In this document: positions 57,380 through 64,000 of the stretch, piece by piece
Layout: each line of letters begins with the position of its first letter
Position numbering within the stretch: position 1 is the stretch's first letter
Assembly: GCF_017948405.1 (NCBI RefSeq)
Contig: NZ_CP072844.1
Span: 2,985,779-3,049,778 of the forward strand
Length of the DNA: 64,000 nucleotides
Source of the DNA: Psychrosphaera aestuarii
GTDB lineage: Bacteria; Pseudomonadota; Gammaproteobacteria; Enterobacterales; Alteromonadaceae
Direction: 5' to 3'
Notes under the pieces: generated by a model
What the model was told of the DNA's origin: nothing
The model's database searches: none
Seen by the model: the letters and a program-made list of their open reading frames with translations, nothing else
Translations under genes and position numbers: made by a program

Positions 57380-58669
57380 ATGACGCATTTTAACTTTCGT
57401 TTTGCTTTGAACACTTTTATTGCTGTTTTGTTATTCTTAAGCGCAACAGGCCCTTTACAAGCAGCTGATACCACTAAAGTTACCATTGGCGAAGAATATT
57501 GGCATAACTCTAAGCTACTTGGCGCTGCCAGAAAATACCAAGTGTCGTTACCAGAACGCTATGAAGGCAACTCTCGTAAATACCCTAGCCTATATATAAT
57601 CGATTCAGACTTTCATTTTTTGCACGTGGCCAGTAGCATTAAACATTTGACTCGAATGGGAAAATTACCACCTATGATCGTTGTAGGTGTTGCTACACTT
57701 AGTGACTTTGACTACGTCTATCACACCACTTGGCAACATTCGAATCCAAAAGAGCAGTCTGCTGAATACGGTGGCATAAAAACCTTTAATAATTACATCA
57801 GCAATGAGCTCATTCCTATCATTGATAAAGCATTTAGAACGAACAACCAGCGGGCAGTCGCTGGATATTCATTAGGTGGTCTTTTTGTATTAAACAACTA
57901 TTTGGATTCAACCAGCAAATTTAATGCTTTTTTAGCCATGAGCCCAAGTGTCTGGTTCGACAATATGTCTATTGTTCAGAGGTTTAAGCAAATACCAACT
58001 ATATCAAGAGATGTCTCAAATTTAGATAAAGCCGGCAACAAGCGCCTGTTTATTTCTGTTGCGAATGAGCAAGGTATGGGTGTTGCGGAACTAGTAACGG
58101 CGATTAAACCTAAATTTAAAGATAATTCCAACTGGGCCTTTGTTTCTATTCCAGAAGAAAATCATTTTTCTACCGCGTTACCAGCTTTACTCAAAGGTTT
58201 AGAATTTCTAGCGCCTAATTATGGCATGGACGCCGGTGAATTATTGGCCTTAGGCGATTATAACGCCGCTCTTAATTATTTTGAGTCCTTGCAACAACAA
58301 TGGGGTGGTTTCCAAATAGAGTGGTTACAGGCATATCAATTTGCTAAATACGTATTCTGGTCAGAACAAACTAATAAAATTGGCGAAATTCTTAAGTCTA
58401 TTCAAAGCAGATTTCCAGACGCTCATGCGCAAATTGCCATTCAGCTAGCCAATGGCTGGTTAAAGAAAAATCAGCTCGAAAAAGCAGACGCATTAATTGC
58501 ACAAGTAAAGTTAGCCGCTAAGAAAATGCCAGAATGGTATAAAGCAAAAGCGGATTTACTAACGGCACAAGGAAAACCAGAACTTGCCAAGGCGTTGTAC
58601 TTAAGAGCAAATGAACTAGCTAAACAAAGTAAATGGTCAGCGTGGGAAGTTAACGGTTTAAAACCGTAA
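57380..58669 (+). CDS. Exported esterase with C-terminal TPR-like region
   Basis: 429 residues from the ATG at 57380 (the frame opens at a TTG 15 bp earlier). Signal peptide (about 1-28, ending LQA). Esterase-like alpha/beta hydrolase (about 35-280): ARKYQVSLPERYEGNSRKYP, nucleophile Ser in AVAGYSLGGLFVL (about 167), His in PEENHFSTALP. The C-terminal 130 residues form helix pairs (GDYNAALNYFESLQQQWGG; KPELAKALYLRANELAKQ) like TPRs. Substrate unknown; distinct from the esterase at 28090-29022. Confidence 0.87.
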   Translation: MTHFNFRFALNTFIAVLLFLSATGPLQAADTTKVTIGEEYWHNSKLLGAARKYQVSLPERYEGNSRKYPSLYIIDSDFHFLHVASSIKHLTRMGKLPPMIVVGVATLSDFDYVYHTTWQHSNPKEQSAEYGGIKTFNNYISNELIPIIDKAFRTNNQRAVAGYSLGGLFVLNNYLDSTSKFNAFLAMSPSVWFDNMSIVQRFKQIPTISRDVSNLDKAGNKRLFISVANEQGMGVAELVTAIKPKFKDNSNWAFVSIPEENHFSTALPALLKGLEFLAPNYGMDAGELLALGDYNAALNYFESLQQQWGGFQIEWLQAYQFAKYVFWSEQTNKIGEILKSIQSRFPDAHAQIAIQLANGWLKKNQLEKADALIAQVKLAAKKMPEWYKAKADLLTAQGKPELAKALYLRANELAKQSKWSAWEVNGLKP

Positions 58670-58756
58670 GCTTTATCGTTCACTTCTAACCTTCAAGTTT
58701 TGCGCATTTAATTACAAATAGGTTCGAGACAAAGCTGTCAATTTCTTAGTACAGTT

Positions 58757-58766
58757 TTGTCGACAA
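58757..58766. promoter_or_regulatory. Upstream palindrome, candidate operator of the prp operon
   Basis: TTGTCGACAA is a perfect 10-bp palindrome. A near-identical site (58830-58839) lies exactly 73 bp downstream, about seven helical turns. Likely bound by the GntR-type regulator encoded just after; inference. Confidence 0.55.
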
Positions 58767-58802
58767 CTTAAATAATCCAGCCATTAAATTTTACACGAAT
58801 GT

Positions 58803-58831
58803 TTGATTTTTTTAATGTTCGCCCCTATATT
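58803..58831 (+). promoter_or_regulatory. Sigma70 promoter of the gntR-prp operon
   Basis: TTGATT, a 17-base spacer and TATATT. The start would fall near 58838, inside the second palindrome, so repressor binding there would block initiation. Confidence 0.65.
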
Positions 58832-58839
58832 GTCTACAA
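58830..58839. promoter_or_regulatory. Promoter-overlapping palindrome, candidate operator
   Basis: TTGTCTACAA differs from the upstream site by one base. It overlaps the end of the -10 box and predicted transcription start. Confidence 0.55.
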
Positions 58840-58862
58840 TTTACAAAACCTAGAGTTTGATT

Positions 58863-59543
58863 GTGGGCAAAATTACACTTCCTTTTGAGCAGCCTGTTAC
58901 CGCCGCAGACAAGACTTTTATTAAATTAAGAGCGGATATCGTTGAGGGCGACCTTGCAGCTGGACAAAAATTAAGCGAAGCAGAGTTGTCGACAAAATAC
59001 GGCGTTAGTCGCGCTGTCATCCGTGAGGCAATGAACCGATTAGAGTCTAGCTTTTTAGTTGAACGCAAAGCTAATGTCGGCGCTCGCGTAGCGACATTAT
59101 CGGTGGAAGGGTTAATTGAGCTTTACCAAGTTCGCGAGTCTTTAGAAGGCATGGCGGCCAGGTTAGCCGCTAAAAACATGACGGACAAAGAGATTGCGGA
59201 TCTCAATAAGTTACTTAACAAACACTTCGACAAAGTCAAAGATGGCGAGTCTTATTATCAAGAAGCCGGCGATTTAGACTTTCATTATCGAGTTATCTTA
59301 GGCAGTAAAAATCAGCATTTAATCGACATGCTCATCAACGGCATTTACCACCTAGTTCGCATGTATCGTGTGCAATTAGGCATGGCTGGCCCTCGCGTTA
59401 CAACGGCCTTTGATGAGCACAAAAATATTGTACAAGCCATTAGCAATCGCGACGAAGAGCTCGCCGAAATGCTGATGCGTCGACACATCCTTTATTCTAA
59501 AAATAATATCGAGAACAAATTAATCTCGATGCAAAAAAATTAA
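58863..59543 (+). CDS. GntR-family (FCD) regulator of the 2-methylcitrate operon
   Basis: 226 residues from the GTG at 58863, seven bases after TAGAG; a TTG at 58857 is an alternative. Winged helix (about 15-80, with LSEAELSTKYGVSRAVIREAMNRL, in part) and an all-helical FCD ligand domain (about 95-215) with metal-site residues in DLDFHYRVI and FDEHKNIVQAI. It likely represses prpBC-acnD until methylcitrate-type ligands accumulate, taking the place of the sigma54-dependent PrpR of enterobacteria. prpB follows 53 bp later. Confidence 0.9.
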   Translation: MGKITLPFEQPVTAADKTFIKLRADIVEGDLAAGQKLSEAELSTKYGVSRAVIREAMNRLESSFLVERKANVGARVATLSVEGLIELYQVRESLEGMAARLAAKNMTDKEIADLNKLLNKHFDKVKDGESYYQEAGDLDFHYRVILGSKNQHLIDMLINGIYHLVRMYRVQLGMAGPRVTTAFDEHKNIVQAISNRDEELAEMLMRRHILYSKNNIENKLISMQKN

Positions 59544-59596
59544 CCGACATTGCCATTAAATGTCATCAACAGGTTTAACAAAAAAGAGAGAACAAT

Positions 59597-60475
59597 ATGA
59601 GCGCAGGTAAGAAGTTCCGCCAAGCATTAAAAGACAACAAGCCTCTACAAATTGTAGGCACCATTAACGCTTACTCAGCAATGATGGCCAAACAAATTGG
59701 CCACCAAGCTATTTACCTTTCTGGTGGTGGTGTTGCAAACGCTTCATATGGTCTGCCTGATTTAGGCATGACGTCATTAAATGACGTTATTGTTGACGTA
59801 CAGCGTATTACATCTGCCTGTGACCTACCATTAATGGTGGACATCGATACTGGTTGGGGTGGTGCATTTAATATTGCAAAAACCATTCGTGATATGGAAA
59901 AAGCCGGCGCTGCCGCTGTTCACATGGAAGACCAAGTAGCTCAAAAGCGTTGTGGTCATCGTCCCAATAAAGAAATCGTTTCTACTGAAGAAATGGTTGA
60001 TCGTATTAAAGCTGCAGTAGATGCGCGTACCGACCCAGACTTTTTCATCATGGCGCGTACGGATTCATTTGCTCAAGAAGGTTTAGAAGCGGCTATTGAA
60101 CGTGCAAAAGCATATGTTGCAGCCGGTGCTGACGGTATTTTTGCTGAAGCAGTGCAAACAGAAGAGCATTACCGTGCATTCTCTGAAGCGTTAGATGTGC
60201 CAATTTTAGCGAACATCACGGAGTTTGGTAAAACTGAACTTTGGAACAAAGAGCAACTTGGTGAGTGGGGCTGTGACATGGTGCTTTATCCATTAAGTGC
60301 ATTCCGTGCGATGAACAAAGCAGCGGAAAATGTTTACCAACATATTTTGAACGACGGTGACCAAAAAGCCGTAGTGGACACCATGCAAACTCGTATGGAT
60401 TTGTATGATTACCTTGGCTACCACGATTATGAGCAAAAGCTTGATTCGTTATTTGCTGAAGGTAAAAACAAGTAA
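59597..60475 (+). CDS. prpB: 2-methylisocitrate lyase
   Basis: 292 residues. Cleaves 2-methylisocitrate to pyruvate and succinate. The isocitrate-lyase-type catalytic Cys is in [15 protein letters not shown] (about 123), with Mg2+ ligands in VDIDTGWG (about 85-92) and EDQVA. GAGAG-type site lies before the ATG. Second gene of the propionate degradation operon. Confidence 0.97.
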   Translation: MSAGKKFRQALKDNKPLQIVGTINAYSAMMAKQIGHQAIYLSGGGVANASYGLPDLGMTSLNDVIVDVQRITSACDLPLMVDIDTGWGGAFNIAKTIRDMEKAGAAAVHMEDQVAQKRCGHRPNKEIVSTEEMVDRIKAAVDARTDPDFFIMARTDSFAQEGLEAAIERAKAYVAAGADGIFAEAVQTEEHYRAFSEALDVPILANITEFGKTELWNKEQLGEWGCDMVLYPLSAFRAMNKAAENVYQHILNDGDQKAVVDTMQTRMDLYDYLGYHDYEQKLDSLFAEGKNK

Positions 60476-60519
60476 TAAAAACAGTCAATAATTGATATTG
60501 ATTAGCATACATAGATAAA

Positions 60520-60544
60520 AAGCGAGTCGATTGAAGGCTCGCTT
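60520..60544 (+). other. Hairpin between prpB and prpC
   Basis: AAGCGAG pairs with CTCGCTT around an 11-base loop in the 142-bp gap. No T-run follows (GAAAAATAAT), so it is more likely an mRNA-stability or processing element than a terminator. Confidence 0.55.
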
Positions 60545-60617
60545 GAAAAATAATAAAGCGTCGTAAATAAGGCGCTCAACATGAATAAATTTAACAGGTT
60601 AACTCAGGAGAGAAATC

Positions 60618-61739
60618 ATGGCTAAAGTATTAAGTGGCGCAGGCCTTCGTGGTCAAGTTGCAGGTAAAACCGCCCTTTCAACCGTTGGAAAATCAGGTTC
60701 AGGCTTAACGTACCGTGGTTACGACGTTAAAGATTTAGCAAACAATTGTCAGTTTGAAGAAGTTGCCTACCTTATCCTTAAAGGTAACTTACCAACGCAG
60801 TCTGAACTAGATGCATATAAGAAGAAGCTTCACGGTATGCGTGGACTTCCTCAAGCACTTAAAGATGTACTAGAGCGTATTCCAGCAGACGCACATCCAA
60901 TGGACGTATTACGTACTGGTTGTTCAATGCTTGGTAACCTAGAAATGGAAACTAGCTTTGATCAACAACAAGACGTAGCAGACCGCTTATTAGCAAGCTT
61001 CCCAAGTATCATTTGTTACTGGTACCGCTTCTCACACGACGGCGTTCGCATTGACGTTGAAACAGATGATGATTCAATTGGCGCGCACTTCCTACATATG
61101 CTTCATGGCGAAAAACCGAATGAGTTGCATGAGCAAGTAATGCACGTTTCTTTGATTCTTTATGCAGAGCATGAGTTTAACGCGTCTACGTTCACTGCAC
61201 GTGTTTGTGCGTCAACATTGTCAGACATGCACTCTTGTGTAACAGGTGCGATTGGTTCACTTCGTGGCCCGCTTCACGGTGGCGCAAACGAAGCCGCGAT
61301 GGAAATGATTGAAGGCTTCACATCTGCTGATCATGCTGAACAAGAAATGATGGGCAAATTAGAACGTAAAGAAAAAATCATGGGCTTTGGTCACGCGGTT
61401 TATTCTGATTCTGATCCTCGTAACGAAATCATTAAAGGCTGGGCTGAAAAGCTAGGTAAAGACGTAGGTGACACAGTTTTATACCCAGTATCAGTTCGTT
61501 GTGAAGAAGTCATGAAGCGCGAAAAAGGCTTATTCTGTAATGCCGATTTCTTCCACGCGTCTGCATACCACTTTATGGGTATTCCAACGCCGCTGTTTAC
61601 ACCTATCTTTGTAATGTCTCGCGTTACAGGTTGGGCTGGACATGTAATGGAGCAACGTGCGGACAACCGTATCATTCGCCCTTCTGCAGATTACACGGGT
61701 GAAGAACTACGTCCAGTAACGCCAATTGCAGAGCGTTAA
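60618..61739 (+). CDS. prpC: 2-methylcitrate synthase
   Basis: 373 residues, the length of PrpC rather than the longer GltA. Condenses propionyl-CoA with oxaloacetate. Citrate-synthase motifs: GLTYRGYDVKDLA, catalytic His in SLRGPLHGGANEAAM (about 221), second His in MGFGHAVY (about 260) and an Asp in the FYHA-type region (NADFFHASAYHFMGIP). AGGAGAG precedes the ATG. Confidence 0.96.
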   Translation: MAKVLSGAGLRGQVAGKTALSTVGKSGSGLTYRGYDVKDLANNCQFEEVAYLILKGNLPTQSELDAYKKKLHGMRGLPQALKDVLERIPADAHPMDVLRTGCSMLGNLEMETSFDQQQDVADRLLASFPSIICYWYRFSHDGVRIDVETDDDSIGAHFLHMLHGEKPNELHEQVMHVSLILYAEHEFNASTFTARVCASTLSDMHSCVTGAIGSLRGPLHGGANEAAMEMIEGFTSADHAEQEMMGKLERKEKIMGFGHAVYSDSDPRNEIIKGWAEKLGKDVGDTVLYPVSVRCEEVMKREKGLFCNADFFHASAYHFMGIPTPLFTPIFVMSRVTGWAGHVMEQRADNRIIRPSADYTGEELRPVTPIAER

Positions 61740-61747
61740 TTTCTGAA

Positions 61748-61803
61748 CGTAAATATCTAGACGTTCCTATCTAACCGTTAATATCTAAACGTTAATATCT
61801 AAA
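61748..61803. repeat. Four 14-bp tandem repeats after prpC
   Basis: Units start at 61748, 61762, 61776 and 61790 with consensus CGTTAATATCTAAA; the last two are identical, the first two differ at two to three positions. The array starts 8 bp after the prpC stop and ends 15 bp before the terminator hairpin. Confidence 0.85.
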
Positions 61804-61818
61804 CGAAGATAAACGTCT

Positions 61819-61880
61819 AAAAAAGGCTTGTACGTTGAGTTAATAACCCATTATTAACTCAACATTCAAAAGGCCTTTTA
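61819..61880 (+). terminator. Long hairpin with T-rich tail between prpC and acnD
   Basis: A perfect 13-bp stem (GTTGAGTTAATAA, 61834-61846, with TTATTAACTCAAC, 61851-61863) and 4-base loop, surrounded by an outer pairing AAAAAGGC with GCCTTTT. It ends in TTTTA. Confidence 0.7.
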
Positions 61881-61892
61881 TGCTGTAAAGTC

Positions 61893-61921
61893 GCGGGATT
61901 TATAAACTCCCGCTTCTTTTT
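61893..61921 (+). terminator. Second intrinsic terminator between prpC and acnD
   Basis: GCGGGA (61893-61898) pairs with TCCCGC (61908-61913), followed by TTCTTTTT. It comes 47 bp before the acnD start. Confidence 0.75.
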
Positions 61922-61967
61922 ATAAAACCAAATAACATTCATTCGTAACAATGAATTGGTGATTAAA

Positions 61968-64000
61968 ATGAATATGAATTACAGAAAGCCATTACCAAAT
62001 GCAGGTATCGATTTTTACGATACTAAAGAGGCGGTCAACGCCATTAAGCCAGGTGCCTACGAAAAACTACCTTACACTTCAAAAGTGCTAGCAGAAAACT
62101 TAGTTCGTAAATGTCCTGAAGATAAGTTAAAAGACTCTCTTATTCAGCTAATTGAACGCAAACGCGATTTAGACTTCCCTTGGTTCCCTGCCCGCGTTGT
62201 TTGTCACGACATTTTAGGCCAAACGGCCCTTGTTGATTTAGCCGGTTTACGTGATGCCATTGCTGAAAAAGGTGGCGATCCAGCGAAAGTAAATCCAGTA
62301 GTACCAACACAGTTAATTGTTGATCACTCGTTAGCAGTAGAACACGCTGGTTTTGAAAAAGACGCCTTTGAGAAAAACCGCGCTATTGAAGACCGCCGCA
62401 ACGAAGACCGTTTTCACTTCATTAACTGGACTAAAACCGCCTTTAAAAATGTTGACGTTATTCCTCCAGGAAACGGCATCATGCACCAAATTAACTTAGA
62501 GCGTATGTCACCGGTTATTCAAAACCGTGACGGCGTTGCCTTCCCAGATACACTTGTGGGTACTGACAGTCACACTCCTATGGTAGACGCGCTAGGCGTT
62601 ATTGCCGTTGGTGTTGGCGGTTTAGAAGCGGAAAGCGTGATGTTAGGTCGTGCTTCATATATGCGTCTGCCAGACATAATTGGCGTTGAGCTAACAGGCA
62701 AGCCACAAGAAGGCATTACCAGCACTGATATTGTATTAGCGCTAACAGAATTTTTACGTAAAGAGCGTGTGGTTTCTTCTTACATTGAGTTTTATGGTGA
62801 AGGTGCAAATGCATTAACGCTGGGCGATAGAGCAACCATTTCAAACATGACACCAGAATTTGGTGCCACGGCTGCCATGTTCTACATAGACCAACAAACG
62901 ATTGATTATCTAACGCTAACAGGCCGTGAAGACGAGCAAGTTAAGTTAGTTGAAAACTACGCAAAACAAACGGGTCTTTGGGCCGATGATATGGTTGAAG
63001 CGGAATACGAACGTGTTCTTACTTTTGACCTTTCAAGTGTTGTTCGTAATATGGCGGGTCCTTCTAATCCGCATGCACGTGTTGCAACCACTGATCTTAA
63101 ATCAAAAGGCATTGCCGGTGTTGTTGAAAACGAAGAAGGCAAAATGCCAGATGGCGCGGTAATTATCGCGGCCATAACAAGTTGTACCAACACCAGTAAC
63201 CCTCGCAACATGGTGGCAGCAGGTTTATTAGCGCGAAATGCCAACAAACATGGGTTATTGCGTAAACCTTGGGTTAAATCTTCATTAGCACCAGGCTCTA
63301 AAGCCGTGACAATGTATTTAGAAGAAGCCAATTTATTGCCTGAACTAGAGCAACTTGGTTTTGGTGTAGTGGCTTATGCCTGTACGTCTTGTAACGGCAT
63401 GAGTGGCGCGCTTGACCCTAAAATCGCGCAAGAAATTAAAGACCGAGACTTATACAGCACCGCGGTTTTATCGGGCAACCGTAACTTTGACGGCCGTATT
63501 CACCCTCACGCTGATCAGGCTTTCTTGGCTTCACCACCATTAGTAGTTGCTTATGCTATTGCCGGCACAATCCGTTTTGATATCGAAAAAGACATTCTAG
63601 GACACGACTCTGAAGGTAATGCCATTACCCTTAAAGACTTATGGCCAACAGATGAAGAAATCGATTCAATCATCAAACAAAGTGTTAAGCCTGAACATTT
63701 CCGTAAAGTCTATGAGCCAATGTTCGACCTAACGGTTGATTATGGTGAAGACAATAATCCTTTATATGATTGGCGTCCGCAAAGCACGTACATTCGTCGT
63801 CCTCCATATTGGGAAGGCGCGTTAGCAGGCGAACGTACCATGAAAGGCTTGCGTCCACTAGCTGTGTTAGGCGATAACATCACAACAGATCACTTATCTC
63901 CTTCAAATGCCATTATGATGGACAGTGCTGCCGGTGAATATCTTCATAAAATGGGTCTGCCTGAAGAAGACTTTAACAGCTATGCAACGCACCGAGGTGA
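61968..64000 (+). CDS. acnD: Fe/S-dependent 2-methylisocitrate dehydratase AcnD (C-terminus outside window)
   Basis: The frame runs from the ATG at 61968 to the window edge (about 677 codons of an expected 860-870). Opening MNMNYRKPLPNAGIDFYD and the PGAYEKLPYTSKVLAENLVR stretch (first 20) fit AcnD, as do VGTDSHTPMVDALG and the [4Fe-4S] cysteines in ITSCTNTSNP and ACTSCNGMSG. With PrpF, which would be expected just outside, it replaces PrpD in the 2-methylcitrate cycle. The swivel domain begins near the edge (LGDNITTDHLSPS). Confidence 0.95.
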   Translation, partial: MNMNYRKPLPNAGIDFYDTKEAVNAIKPGAYEKLPYTSKVLAENLVRKCPEDKLKDSLIQLIERKRDLDFPWFPARVVCHDILGQTALVDLAGLRDAIAEKGGDPAKVNPVVPTQLIVDHSLAVEHAGFEKDAFEKNRAIEDRRNEDRFHFINWTKTAFKNVDVIPPGNGIMHQINLERMSPVIQNRDGVAFPDTLVGTDSHTPMVDALGVIAVGVGGLEAESVMLGRASYMRLPDIIGVELTGKPQEGITSTDIVLALTEFLRKERVVSSYIEFYGEGANALTLGDRATISNMTPEFGATAAMFYIDQQTIDYLTLTGREDEQVKLVENYAKQTGLWADDMVEAEYERVLTFDLSSVVRNMAGPSNPHARVATTDLKSKGIAGVVENEEGKMPDGAVIIAAITSCTNTSNPRNMVAAGLLARNANKHGLLRKPWVKSSLAPGSKAVTMYLEEANLLPELEQLGFGVVAYACTSCNGMSGALDPKIAQEIKDRDLYSTAVLSGNRNFDGRIHPHADQAFLASPPLVVAYAIAGTIRFDIEKDILGHDSEGNAITLKDLWPTDEEIDSIIKQSVKPEHFRKVYEPMFDLTVDYGEDNNPLYDWRPQSTYIRRPPYWEGALAGERTMKGLRPLAVLGDNITTDHLSPSNAIMMDSAAGEYLHKMGLPEEDFNSYATHRG

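Noticed and set aside
61748..61803. CRISPR or iteron-type replication origin
   Set aside because: 14-bp units without spacers, inside a metabolic operon and without any replication initiator gene or DnaA-type boxes recognised nearby.

Overview
The window looks like chromosomal DNA of a marine gammaproteobacterium in the order Alteromonadales (Colwellia/Thalassotalea/Psychrosphaera-like). I infer this from the low GC content, gammaproteobacterial gene blocks (orn-rsgA-psd, lptM-lysA-dapF-DUF484-xerC, hemCDXY, ccmABCDE, ompR-envZ, greB-tex, gntR-prpB-prpC-acnD), the complete EF-P lysylation set and a dimeric dUTPase. The taxon is inference; no rRNA or tRNA gene was seen. Most of the window is conserved housekeeping sequence. 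I found no insertion sequence, integrase of a mobile element, prophage or CRISPR array.

Layout. 1-2021: partial, repeat-bearing coiled-coil protein (minus). 2.1-7.0 kb: DUF2721 protein, orn, then rsgA, psd, an EamA transporter and a glycerophosphodiesterase. 7.0-9.2 kb: a small protein with a CheZ-like D-x3-Q motif followed by a GAF/hybrid histidine kinase. 9.2-12 kb: epmA, efp and divergent epmB, which together modify and make translation factor EF-P. 12-20.6 kb: small unknown genes, dimeric dUTPase, lipoprotein cyclophilin, DUF3016 protein, MFS and alanine/glycine transporters, aldehyde dehydrogenase, mutM. 20.6-21.5 kb: rpmB-rpmG with promoter and terminator, next to a 20-bp tandem repeat. 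21.8-24.6 kb: two family-25 glycosyltransferases flanking a GT4 enzyme. 24.6-29.4 kb: radC, coaBC, slmA (no dut between the last two) and three little-known genes. 29.4-34.1 kb: Atm1-type ABC exporter and ccmABCDE. 34.2-38.1 kb: unknown membrane protein, phosphoribosyltransferase, a decayed outer-membrane protein gene, small membrane protein, envZ and ompR. 38.3-43.9 kb: greB, tex, a SRPBCC/GyrI-like protein, and a TPR protein with a degenerate receiver domain. 44-50.8 kb: xerC, DUF484, dapF, lysA, lptM, cyaY, MoxR ATPase plus VWA partner, DUF2914 protein. 50.9-55.3 kb: hemC-hemD-hemX-hemY. 55.3-58.7 kb: MscS channel, cyclophilin, esterase. 58.8-64 kb: 2-methylcitrate pathway genes gntR-prpB-prpC-acnD, with acnD running off the window.

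The most interesting signals are: the CheZ-like small protein beside the hybrid kinase; a matched pair of TTGTC(G/T)ACAA palindromes seven helical turns apart before the prp operon; 14-bp tandem repeats plus two strong hairpins between prpC and acnD; an exact-period 20-bp degenerate repeat next to rpmG; an internally deleted outer-membrane protein gene; the 138-residue internal duplication in the first gene; and a TPR regulator whose receiver has lost its phospho-acceptor aspartate.
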